A stretch of DNA of 54,298 bases from an uncultured Bacteroides sp. (GTDB lineage Bacteria; Bacteroidota; Bacteroidia; Bacteroidales; Bacteroidaceae), in the NCBI GenBank assembly GCA_947038155.1, contig CAMQVH010000018.1, positions 1 to 54,298 on the forward strand, written 5' to 3'. Position 1 is the first letter of the stretch; every line of letters starts with the position of its first letter. Position numbers and translations under genes: made by a program. The notes under the pieces were generated by a model. It made no database searches, was not told where the DNA came from, and saw nothing but the letters and a program-made list of their open reading frames with translations. Below, piece by piece: positions 1 to 8,627 of the stretch.

Positions 1-1126
1 ATGGATCTTGTTTCAGTTGTTTGATACCCAAAGACATCTTACGTTCTTCGCGGTCAAGTGTAAGAACAACAGCTTCTACTTCGTCGCCTACCTTCATGAA
101 ATCTTGTGCAGAACGCAGGTGTTGGCTCCAAGACATTTCTGAAACGTGGATCAAACCTTCTACACCAGCAGCGATTTCGATGAATGCACCGTAGTCAGCC
201 ATAACAACCACTTTACCTTTCACCTTGTCACCAACCTTCAAGTCAGTATCAAGAGCATCCCATGGATGCGGAGTCAGTTGTTTCAAGCCAAGAGCGATAC
301 GTTTCTTTTCGTCATCGAAGTCAAGGATAACAACGTTGAGCTTCTGATCCAGTTCAACCACTTCTTTCGGATCGCTAACACGTCCCCAAGAAAGGTCAGT
401 GATGTGGATCAAACCGTCTACGCCACCAAGGTCGATGAATACACCGTAAGATGTGATATTTTTAACAGTTCCTTCAAGAACTTGTCCTTTTTCGAGTTTA
501 CCGATGATTTCTTTCTTCTGTTGTTCCAGTTCAGCTTCGATAAGAGCCTTGTGAGATACAACAACGTTTTTGAATTCCTGGTTGATCTTAACCACTTTGA
601 ATTCCATTGTTTTGCCAACGAATACATCATAGTCACGGATCGGTTTAACGTCGATCTGAGAACCCGGCAAGAATGCTTCGATTCCGAATACGTCTACGAT
701 CATACCACCCTTTGTGCGGCACTTGATGAATCCCTTGATAATTTCTTCATTTTCCAGAGCAGCGTTAACGCGATCCCAAGAACGAGTAGCGCGGGCTTTT
801 CTGTGTGACAGAACGAGTTGTCCTTTTTTGTCTTCCTGGTTTTCGATGTATACTTCTACAGTATCACCTACCTTCAGGTCCGGATTGTAACGGAACTCAT
901 TCAAAGGAATGATACCGTCTGATTTGTAACCGATGTTCACAACTACTTCACGCTTGTTCATTGCGATTACGGTTCCGTCAACAACCTCACGGTCGTTTAC
1001 TTTGTTAAGCGTACCGTCGTAAGCTTTTTCTAGTTCATCGTGGCTAACGTTGGTTACTGTTTCGCCATTTTCATAAGCATCCCAGTTGAAATCTTCAATA
1101 GGAGCTACGTTCTTTAAGTTTTCCAT
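1..1126 (-). CDS. rpsA: 30S ribosomal protein S1, 3'-truncated by the window edge
   Basis: This is ribosomal protein S1, which binds mRNA on the 30S subunit and helps start translation. The frame opens at the ATG at 1126 (protein begins MENLKNVAPIEDFNWDAYEN) and stays open for 375 codons to the window edge, so the C-terminus is missing. Four S1 (OB-fold) repeats can be read. Their cores are near residues 50-110, 125-190, 210-275 and 295-365, and the last two carry the typical YGVFIDLGGVDGLIH and YGAFIEIAAGVEGLIH cores. Bacteroidetes S1 usually has six repeats, so about a third is off the window. It is divergent from the helicase gene, and a clear promoter lies 63 bases upstream. The identification is secure. 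Confidence 0.97.
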   Translation of the reverse strand, partial: MENLKNVAPIEDFNWDAYENGETVTNVSHDELEKAYDGTLNKVNDREVVDGTVIAMNKREVVVNIGYKSDGIIPLNEFRYNPDLKVGDTVEVYIENQEDKKGQLVLSHRKARATRSWDRVNAALENEEIIKGFIKCRTKGGMIVDVFGIEAFLPGSQIDVKPIRDYDVFVGKTMEFKVVKINQEFKNVVVSHKALIEAELEQQKKEIIGKLEKGQVLEGTVKNITSYGVFIDLGGVDGLIHITDLSWGRVSDPKEVVELDQKLNVVILDFDDEKKRIALGLKQLTPHPWDALDTDLKVGDKVKGKVVVMADYGAFIEIAAGVEGLIHVSEMSWSQHLRSAQDFMKVGDEVEAVVLTLDREERKMSLGIKQLKQDP

Positions 1127-1188
1127 TAATAATAAAATTGTTTAATACTTTAATTAAATAAGACATTATATTATCTATAAATCGGGCG

Positions 1189-1219
1189 CAAAGGTAGAAA
1201 TATTTTCTTGATTGACAAA
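1189..1219 (-). promoter_or_regulatory. rpsA promoter (Bacteroidetes type)
   Basis: On the minus strand TACCTTTG (1189-1196) is an exact TAnnTTTG -7 box. TTTG (1216-1219) sits 19 bases upstream as the -33 box. It points at rpsA. It also overlaps the first codons of the longest possible helicase reading frame, which argues for the later ATG at 1295 as the helicase start. Confidence 0.75.
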
Positions 1220-1294
1220 AGAATGGCAGAAGAAAAGAGATTTATATCCGTATTTTTTGTAATATTGCAATTCTTAATTTATACAGTTTTTACC

Positions 1295-4200
1295 ATGGAC
1301 GAGAGATTGGACAAAGTCAAGGTGCAATGCGACTATTTACCGCTTATTAATTTTGCGATACAGCAAAACGGAGCATCAGTCATTCATCAGCTTTCTATTG
1401 AGAACACGACATCTGCCCCACTGAAGGACATTCAGGTAGTAATCACGACAGAACCGACTTTCGGAAATGCCGCTCCGATAGCTGTGGAACAGATTCCGGC
1501 AAACGGCTCGGTCCGTCTGTCGTCATTCAATCTCACTTTGTCCGCCAACTACTTCACGCAACTGACCGAACGTTTATCCGGCAACCTGAAAATTGAAATT
1601 ACTGCTGAAGCGGAACCGATATTCTGCCAAACATATCCTATCGACATCCTGGCATACGACCAATGGGGCGGGCTCAATGTATTGCCCGAAATGCTGGCTG
1701 CTTTCACCACTCCCAATCATACGGCTGTTGTACCGATTATCAAAAGAGCAGCTTCCATCCTGGGGCAATGGACCGGCAATCCGTCTCTCGATGAATACCA
1801 AAGCCGCACTCCGGACAGGGTGAGGAAACAGATGGCTGCTATCTATACGGCTATCGCGGAACAACAGATTATATACAGTACCGTTCCCGCCAGTTTCGAA
1901 AAATATGGGCAGCGTGTCCGGTTAGCCGATTCTGTGATGGCACAGAAATTGGGAACCTGTTTGGATATGGCTTTGCTTTATGCTTCCTGCCTGGAGGCAA
2001 TCGGACTGAATGCTTTAATCGTCATCACGCAAGGGCACGCTTTCGCAGGAGCCTGGCTGGTGCCGGAAACCTTTCCGGATCCTACGATTGATGATGTTTC
2101 TCTATTAACGAAAAGAACAGCGGAAGGAATCTACGACATTACTTTAGTTGAAACGACCTGCATGAACATGGGACATTCGTCCGATTTCGACGATGCGGTG
2201 AAGAAAGCAAACGGAAAGTTGACGGACAGGAATAACTTCCTTCTTGCAATAGACATCAAGAGAGCTAGATATTCGGGTGTACGCCCCATCCCTCAACGTA
2301 TTTTGCACGGACAGGTATGGGAAATTGACGAAAAAGAGACCAACATTCAGAACAATGCCGTTCATGCCACTCCGCAAAGCATCAATCCGTATGATTTATC
2401 GGGCAATGAAACCCAAACCGTAATCACCAAACAATTGTTGTGGGAAAGGCGGCTGCTTGACTTGAGCCTTCGCAACAACCTGCTGAACATCCGGATTACC
2501 AAAAACACGCTCCAACTGATCCCGGCTAATCTGGCTTGCCTGGAAGATGCATTGGCTGACGGAGAAGAATTCCGCATTCTGCACCGCCCGGCTGATTGGG
2601 AAAGCCCGGCGATAGATTTCGGCATTTATTCCTCCGTACCGGAGTCTGATCCGGTAGTTGGTTTCATCAACTCGGAGCTTTCACAGAAAAGACTGCGTTT
2701 TTATCTGCCCGAAAACGATTTAGGTAAAGCACTGACTCACCTATACCGTTCCTCGCGTACCTCTATCGAAGAAAACGGAGCCAACACTCTTTATCTGGCT
2801 CTCGGACTTTTGAAATGGTACGAGACTCCTTCCAGCGAACGTCCCCGCTACGCTCCCATCCTGCTAATGCCGGTTGAAATCATCCGTAAATCGGCTGCTA
2901 AAGGCTATGTGATCCGTTCACGGGAAGAGGAAACGATGATGAATATTACGTTATTAGAAATGCTTCGCCAAAACTTCGGAATTACCATATCAGGATTAAC
3001 CCCATTGCCTACCGATGAAAGCGGCGTCAACGTCAAACTGATCTATTCCATCATTCGCAACAGCATCAAAAACCAACGTAAATGGGACGTGGAAGAGCAA
3101 GCCATCCTAGGCATCTTCTCTTTCAATAAGTTCATCATGTGGAATGACATTCACAACAATGCCGACAAACTGGTTCAGAACAAAATTGTTTCAAGCCTCA
3201 TCAACGGAAAGATAGAATGGGAAGCCGCAACAGAAGAAATAGACGCAACGGATATGGACAAACAACTGTCGCCAACAGACATCGTATTGCCTATTATTGC
3301 CGATTCTTCGCAATTGGAAGCTATCTACGAAGCCGTACACGATAAAACTTTTATCCTGCACGGTCCTCCGGGAACGGGTAAATCGCAAACAATTACCAAT
3401 ATCATCGCCAACGCGCTTTACAAAGGAAAACGTGTCTTATTCGTTGCGGAAAAGATGGCTGCCCTCTCCGTTGTTCAAAACCGACTAGCGGCTATCGGTC
3501 TGGCTCCGTTCTGTTTGGAAATTCATTCCAACAAAACAAAGAAATCCACCGTTATCTCACAACTGAAAAAAACAACGGAAATTATCAGGCAGACACCTCC
3601 CGAAGAATTCAAAAAGGAAGCGGAACGTTTGCTGAATTTGCGGACGGAACTGAATCAGTATATTGAAGCCCTACATAAGGAATACCCGTTCGGAGTTTCA
3701 CTATACGACGCCATTATCCATTATCAGTCTGTGGACGTCGAACCTTGTTTTGAGATTCCACAACCTTATCTGGATACATTAGACAAAGATACATTTGCGC
3801 AATGGGAAGAGGCTATCGAATCGCTAGTCAGAACCGCCAATGCGTGCGGACATCCTTACCGGCACCCATTAACAGGTATCTCGATTTCCGAATATTCATC
3901 TGCCGGAAAAGAAGAAGCCTCCCAATTACTTACCGATTTCATCGACTTATTGGATACCATCCGGCAGAAGTTGGACGCATTTTCCGTACTTTTGAAAGAT
4001 ACGGATATACATCCTACACGCAAAGATTTCCAAACGATCGCCAGTATCATCCAAAAAATACTCGATATTCCGGAACTGACTCCCGGATTGCTGACTCTGC
4101 CATTATTGAATGAAACGCTGAATGAATATCGTGAAGTGCTGGCTCATGGACAAAAACGTGATGAACAAAGAAAAGAGATAGAGACAGGATTTACTAAAGA

Positions 4201-7200
4201 GATTCTGTCCATTAATGTAAAACAGATGCTAGCCAAATGGAATCGTGCATCCGACCAATGGTTTCTTCCCAGATATTTCGGACAGCGAAAGATCAAAAAG
4301 ACCATCAACATGTATGCTTTAAAAACGATTGAGACAGAAGAGATCAAACCGCTACTCCACCAGATTATCCGGTATCAGGAAGAAGAGGAAGCTGTTCAAA
4401 AATACATCAGCCAACTCCCCTCTTTGTTCGGACGATTCGGCAAGAATGAGGACTGGACTTCCATTGAGCAGATTATCAATGACACGGCTTCTCTTCACTT
4501 GCATTTGCTGAATTATGCCAAGGACATAGCCAAAGTGTCACAAATCAAACAGAATTTGTCGGTACAACTTGCAGAAGGAATTCAAACATTCAGAGATATT
4601 CACGCTCACTCTCTCAATGAATTGTATCAGTTGCTGGATACACTTACAGTCATCGAAAAGAAATTGTCCAGCACGTTGGGTATATCAACAGAAGAGCTTT
4701 ATGCCTCTTCGACCAACTGGATAACGATCGCGCTATCGAAAGCCCAAACTTGGAAAGATAACATCGACAAACTCAAAGACTGGTATCGGTGGTTACAAGC
4801 ATACCAAACTCTGAATAAACTGGGAATCGGATTTGTCGCGACAGAATATAAGGAAAAGAATATCCCTACCGACCGACTGACAGACATCTTCCGCAAGAGT
4901 TTCTACCAGGCGGCTATTCAGTATATCATTGCCAAAGAACCCACGCTGGAATTATTCAACGGCAAGATATTCAACGATATGATTGCTAAATACAAACAAA
5001 TATCCGCCAAATTCGAAGAAACGACCCAAAAAGAATTGTTTGCGCAGCTGGCTTCCAACATTCCGTCTTTCACTCGCGAAGCTATCCAAAGTTCCGAAGT
5101 GGGCATCCTTCAAAAGAACATCCGCAACAACGCCCGCGGTACATCCATCCGCAAACTGTTCGACCAGATTCCTACTTTATTGTCGCGTATGTGTCCGTGC
5201 ATGCTGATGAGCCCGCTTTCCGTCGCTCAATTCATTGATACGGATGCCGACAAATTCGATTTGATTGTCTTTGATGAAGCGTCACAGATGCCTACTTATG
5301 AAGCGGTGGGCGCTATTGCCCGAGGCAAAAATGTGATTATCGTGGGGGACCCGAAACAGATGCCTCCTACCAGCTTCTTCTCGGTCAGCACCGTAGATGA
5401 AGATAATATTGAGATGGAGGATTTGGAGAGTATTCTTGACGATTGTCTCGCCTTGTCTATCCCTTCCAAATATTTATTGTGGCACTATCGAAGCAAACAC
5501 GAGAGCCTCATCGCTTTCAGCAACTCCGAATATTACGATAACAAACTGATGACTTTCCCTTCTCCGGACAACATTGAATCGAAAGTCAGGATAGTCAACA
5601 TCGACGGTTATTATGACAAAGGCAAATCGCGCCAAAACCGGGCGGAAGCCCAAGCGGTGGTAGACGAAATAGCCAGAAGATTGAGAAGCGAGGAATTAAG
5701 AAAGAAAAGTATCGGCGTAGTGACCTTCAGCATCGTTCAGCAAACTTTAATAGAAGACTTACTTTCCGACCTCTTTATCTTCCATCCCGAACTGGAAAGT
5801 CTTGCTTTGGAATGTAACGAACCGTTGTTTATCAAAAACCTGGAGAATGTGCAGGGAGATGAACGCGACGTCATTCTCTTTTCTGTGGGCTACGGTCCGG
5901 ATGCGGAAGGACGTGTCAGCATGAATTTCGGTCCATTGAACCGGATAGGCGGCGAAAGAAGGTTGAATGTAGCCGTTTCCCGTGCCCGGTATGAGATGAT
6001 TATCTATTCCACTTTACGATCGGATATGATTGACCTGAACCGAACTTCCTCTATCGGAGTAGCCGGATTAAAACGTTTCCTCGAATATGCGGAGAAAGGA
6101 ACCAGAAACACAATCAGCAGTGTGACAGCCCAATCAACGGAAGCAGCAGCCTCCATCGAGAATATCATTGCCGATAAACTGCGTTCATTGGGATACACCG
6201 TGCATACAGATATCGGATGTTCCGGTTATAAAATAGATATAGGTATCGTTGACAGCGAACATCCATCCAACTATCAATTAGGCATTATCTGCGATGGCAA
6301 AAACTACAAACGTACCAAGACCGCACGCGATCGGGAAATTGTACAAAACAATGTACTGAAAGCACTCGGCTGGGATATTTACCGGATATGGACTATGGAC
6401 TGGTGGGAAAAGCCGGACGAAGTAATAGCAGCCATCCAAGAGGCTATCGCACGCAGAATGAGTTCAAAGGTTAATGCTAAAACAACGACAACCATCGGAA
6501 TTGGCTCTGATCCAATAACAGCAGAAAAAGATTCTGTGAACAAAGAGTCGACCGACAAAGAAAAAATAACAAAAGAAGAGCCTATAAAAGAAGAGTCAAT
6601 AGAAGAAGCAGTACCGACTGCCGAGAGAGATAACAATGAAATTTCATTTGTACTCAAAGCATCACCTGCCACCTCAGAAAAGCAAACTGCTTCCGCACAA
6701 GACGGAATACGGCAAAAGTACCAATCAGCAAAGATCACTCCAGGCAACTATTCGCCGGAAGTTTTTTTCTTTAACGAAAGCTATCCCGTCCTCATGTATC
6801 AAATACGGAAAATTATAAAGAACGAAGCTCCGGTCAGCAAATCATTGCTTTGCAAGAAGATTCTGTCTGAATGGGGAATCAGTCGTCTGGGCGCACGGAT
6901 AGAAACACAGATAGAGACGGCATTAGATGCACTGAATATCTATCGCACCGAACATGAAGGAATTGTTTTCTGCTGGAAAAACAGAGAGCAATGTATCTCC
7001 TATTCTGTTTATCGTCCGGTTTCCGACCGGGAAGCGACAGATATTGCTCCTGAAGAGATAGCCAATGCCATCCGACAACTGTTGACAGACTCCATCAGCC
7101 TGCCTGCGACAGATTTGATAAAAGCATGTGCACAACAATTCGGCTTTGTCCGTATGGGATCGAACATAGACGCTGCCATGCAAAGAGGTATTCGCGAAGC

Positions 7201-7255
7201 CGTGAAAAGGAATTATGCCAAAATTGAAAACGAACGGGTGACGATTGCGGATTAA
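1295..7255 (+). CDS. DUF4011 / SF1 helicase / Vsr-like nuclease / DUF3320 multidomain protein
   Basis: This is a giant COG1112-type helicase of 1986 residues. Reading from the ATG at 1295: a beta-rich N-terminal region (about 10-110); a transglutaminase-like fold with GTCLD (C222) and GHAF (H248); DUF4011 starting near 375 (WERRLLDLSLRNNLL at 383); Walker A GPPGTGKS at 690-697; a long helical insertion (about 770-1250); Walker B VFDEAS (D1327, E1328); motif III GDPKQMPP at 1351; motif VI LNVAVSRAR at 1557; a Vsr/PD-(D/E)XK-like nuclease (D1648, then CDGKNY with D1667 and K1669); a charged linker; and DUF3320 (about 1860-1910). An upstream TTG at 1208 extends the frame but lies inside the rpsA promoter. 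The gene is divergent from rpsA and convergent with the retron reverse transcriptase, 36 bases apart. Family members occur in defence islands. Nucleic-acid unwinding and cleavage are inferred from motifs; the target is unknown. Confidence 0.9.
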   Translation: MDERLDKVKVQCDYLPLINFAIQQNGASVIHQLSIENTTSAPLKDIQVVITTEPTFGNAAPIAVEQIPANGSVRLSSFNLTLSANYFTQLTERLSGNLKIEITAEAEPIFCQTYPIDILAYDQWGGLNVLPEMLAAFTTPNHTAVVPIIKRAASILGQWTGNPSLDEYQSRTPDRVRKQMAAIYTAIAEQQIIYSTVPASFEKYGQRVRLADSVMAQKLGTCLDMALLYASCLEAIGLNALIVITQGHAFAGAWLVPETFPDPTIDDVSLLTKRTAEGIYDITLVETTCMNMGHSSDFDDAVKKANGKLTDRNNFLLAIDIKRARYSGVRPIPQRILHGQVWEIDEKETNIQNNAVHATPQSINPYDLSGNETQTVITKQLLWERRLLDLSLRNNLLNIRITKNTLQLIPANLACLEDALADGEEFRILHRPADWESPAIDFGIYSSVPESDPVVGFINSELSQKRLRFYLPENDLGKALTHLYRSSRTSIEENGANTLYLALGLLKWYETPSSERPRYAPILLMPVEIIRKSAAKGYVIRSREEETMMNITLLEMLRQNFGITISGLTPLPTDESGVNVKLIYSIIRNSIKNQRKWDVEEQAILGIFSFNKFIMWNDIHNNADKLVQNKIVSSLINGKIEWEAATEEIDATDMDKQLSPTDIVLPIIADSSQLEAIYEAVHDKTFILHGPPGTGKSQTITNIIANALYKGKRVLFVAEKMAALSVVQNRLAAIGLAPFCLEIHSNKTKKSTVISQLKKTTEIIRQTPPEEFKKEAERLLNLRTELNQYIEALHKEYPFGVSLYDAIIHYQSVDVEPCFEIPQPYLDTLDKDTFAQWEEAIESLVRTANACGHPYRHPLTGISISEYSSAGKEEASQLLTDFIDLLDTIRQKLDAFSVLLKDTDIHPTRKDFQTIASIIQKILDIPELTPGLLTLPLLNETLNEYREVLAHGQKRDEQRKEIETGFTKEILSINVKQMLAKWNRASDQWFLPRYFGQRKIKKTINMYALKTIETEEIKPLLHQIIRYQEEEEAVQKYISQLPSLFGRFGKNEDWTSIEQIINDTASLHLHLLNYAKDIAKVSQIKQNLSVQLAEGIQTFRDIHAHSLNELYQLLDTLTVIEKKLSSTLGISTEELYASSTNWITIALSKAQTWKDNIDKLKDWYRWLQAYQTLNKLGIGFVATEYKEKNIPTDRLTDIFRKSFYQAAIQYIIAKEPTLELFNGKIFNDMIAKYKQISAKFEETTQKELFAQLASNIPSFTREAIQSSEVGILQKNIRNNARGTSIRKLFDQIPTLLSRMCPCMLMSPLSVAQFIDTDADKFDLIVFDEASQMPTYEAVGAIARGKNVIIVGDPKQMPPTSFFSVSTVDEDNIEMEDLESILDDCLALSIPSKYLLWHYRSKHESLIAFSNSEYYDNKLMTFPSPDNIESKVRIVNIDGYYDKGKSRQNRAEAQAVVDEIARRLRSEELRKKSIGVVTFSIVQQTLIEDLLSDLFIFHPELESLALECNEPLFIKNLENVQGDERDVILFSVGYGPDAEGRVSMNFGPLNRIGGERRLNVAVSRARYEMIIYSTLRSDMIDLNRTSSIGVAGLKRFLEYAEKGTRNTISSVTAQSTEAAASIENIIADKLRSLGYTVHTDIGCSGYKIDIGIVDSEHPSNYQLGIICDGKNYKRTKTARDREIVQNNVLKALGWDIYRIWTMDWWEKPDEVIAAIQEAIARRMSSKVNAKTTTTIGIGSDPITAEKDSVNKESTDKEKITKEEPIKEESIEEAVPTAERDNNEISFVLKASPATSEKQTASAQDGIRQKYQSAKITPGNYSPEVFFFNESYPVLMYQIRKIIKNEAPVSKSLLCKKILSEWGISRLGARIETQIETALDALNIYRTEHEGIVFCWKNREQCISYSVYRPVSDREATDIAPEEIANAIRQLLTDSISLPATDLIKACAQQFGFVRMGSNIDAAMQRGIREAVKRNYAKIENERVTIAD

Positions 7256-7291
7256 GCGGATTAAATGGTAGATTCAGGTGACGAAACTAAA

Positions 7292-8422
7292 TTAACACCC
7301 TTTCTCCAAACGTTTCAGAGCAGCAATAGAATCGGATACATAGTTATTATCCGGTTCTATTGACCGCCAATAATACAGCTCTCCAATCAGCCGTTTCAGA
7401 TAAACAGGATCACTTGAACCAATCCGCCGCTGATGTTCTGCCAAACCTTTCGTCAGGATGAAATAGACATTCTTACGGATTTCCCTCTTCCTGGCTTTGG
7501 GAATCGTCAGTTTTACACCGGAAGAAATGGACACGCCTGTGATAATCTTTTTGCCATACTCATTGATGAAACGGGTCTTTTTATGATTCGGTTCGAATTT
7601 CTCATCACGAATGATCTGTTTAATACGGGGAATAATCTGCTCTTTGGGAAATACATCTCCAGAGAAAGTCAGGTCGTCAGCATACCGGGTATAAGTCAAT
7701 CCGTATTCCGCTGCCAATGCCGCCAACTTTCTGTCCATCTCATAACTAACGATATTACTTAACGACGGACTTGTAGGTGCTCCCTGCGGCAAGTGTCTGT
7801 GCAAACAACATAACGCCCCCAATACTTTAGATACATTTTCCGGATAGCCGATTTTCTCAAATGCCTTTTTCACCCTCAGGCTCCGTATAGAAAAGAAAAA
7901 ATCATGGATATCCATTTTCAACACATACCGCTTTCCTAAATGAGGATTGGCATTGTCGACTACGGAATGACCGCTCCGGAAACCTACCGCTGCCGGATGA
8001 ATCATTGTTACAGGTAATAATATACGAAAATTAATAATAGTTTGAATAGACTGTAATTTTTCGTTAGGAGCAGAGATCATACGATACCCTCCTTTTCTTT
8101 TCCTCATCCAAAACTCCCGGTAATGCGCAGAAACATTTTGTAGTATTTCCTTCAGTTGTCCCGCTTCCATTCCCAACAGATTGGCACACCAGACAACAGC
8201 CGATTCATCATACTTTTGATCATACTGTGCTCTTGGAATTATTGCTTCCCAAGCATGCCTAAGCCAGGCTCCATGCTCCCATTTTACTTTAGTAATCTTT
8301 TCTTCCTTACAACCGTCTGTCGCTTTCCATCTTTTATACCCCTCTTGTTTTCTGCTTGAGGAAATCATCTTGTAAATCAGAAAACCAGTGACAATAAGTA
8401 TTGTTATTAGAATTCCGTCCAT
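7292..8422 (-). CDS. Retron-type reverse transcriptase with N-terminal membrane anchor
   Basis: This 376-residue reverse transcriptase carries the marks of the retron clade. It has NANPH at 157-161 (the NAxxH motif of region X), the first catalytic Asp in LKMDIHDFF (D171), QGAPTSP at 213-219, the YADD box at 247-250 and ITGV at 294-297 (the VTG motif of region Y). Retron enzymes copy part of their own upstream RNA into a branched RNA-DNA hybrid (msDNA). Residues 4-20 are a single hydrophobic segment followed by basic residues, which suggests a membrane anchor. About 80 further residues of unknown fold precede the polymerase core, which starts near 105. No separate effector gene lies downstream on this strand; the next gene is the convergent helicase. 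A matching msr-msd-like RNA and a promoter lie directly upstream. Retron membership is well supported, but the retron type could not be assigned. Confidence 0.9.
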   Translation of the reverse strand: MDGILITILIVTGFLIYKMISSSRKQEGYKRWKATDGCKEEKITKVKWEHGAWLRHAWEAIIPRAQYDQKYDESAVVWCANLLGMEAGQLKEILQNVSAHYREFWMRKRKGGYRMISAPNEKLQSIQTIINFRILLPVTMIHPAAVGFRSGHSVVDNANPHLGKRYVLKMDIHDFFFSIRSLRVKKAFEKIGYPENVSKVLGALCCLHRHLPQGAPTSPSLSNIVSYEMDRKLAALAAEYGLTYTRYADDLTFSGDVFPKEQIIPRIKQIIRDEKFEPNHKKTRFINEYGKKIITGVSISSGVKLTIPKARKREIRKNVYFILTKGLAEHQRRIGSSDPVYLKRLIGELYYWRSIEPDNNYVSDSIAALKRLEKGC

Positions 8423-8448
8423 TTTGTATTATGTATATAAATAAAGAG

Positions 8449-8578
8449 AAGAGAGGATGGGTTATTTACTAAAATAAATTTAGGTATTTATACCTTAGAA
8501 TTTATTTTCTAGGAAAATACCTGTGCTTACGAGGCGACTACACCTCTTTGATGCTAAATTCGGTCCTCATCCTCTCTT
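8449..8578 (-). ncRNA. Candidate retron msr-msd RNA
   Basis: This segment lies directly upstream of the reverse transcriptase on the same strand. Its ends form a perfect 11-bp inverted repeat, AAGAGAGGATG (8568-8578, a1) with CATCCTCTCTT (8449-8459, a2). The stem can be extended by GG/CC and ATTTA/TAAAT (8555-8559 with 8464-8468). Just inside it is TTAGC, whose G (position 8554) matches the usual branching guanosine. Next comes a 6-bp hairpin, GAGGTG-TAGT-CGCCTC (8531-8546), as expected of msr. Then follows a long AT-rich msd-like hairpin: 10 bp AAAATAAATT/AATTTATTTT (8499-8508 with 8471-8480) capped by AGGTA/TACCT (8482-8495). Order and spacing follow known retrons. The exact msDNA ends are inferred. 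Confidence 0.82.
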
Positions 8579-8581
8579 TCA

Positions 8582-8613
8582 CAAAGATATGTATAATCTT
8601 TCGATAAAACAAC
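8582..8613 (-). promoter_or_regulatory. Retron promoter
   Basis: On the minus strand TATCTTTG (8582-8589) is an exact TAnnTTTG -7 box. GTTG (8610-8613) lies 20 bases upstream as a -33 element. Transcription would begin about 6-8 bases further on, at the first base of the a1 repeat, as expected for a retron transcript. The promoter lies after the stop codon of the DUF5686 gene (8628), so the retron is its own transcription unit. Confidence 0.7.
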
Positions 8614-8627
8614 TGGAACGGGAAAAA

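Noticed and set aside
146..808. Open frame of 220 residues on the plus strand
   Set aside because: It is the antisense shadow of rpsA; the minus-strand frame encodes clear S1 repeats.
1208..1294. Longer N-terminus for the helicase from a TTG
   Set aside because: It lies within the rpsA promoter and adds a hydrophobic stretch unlike the family start; the ATG at 1295 fits better.
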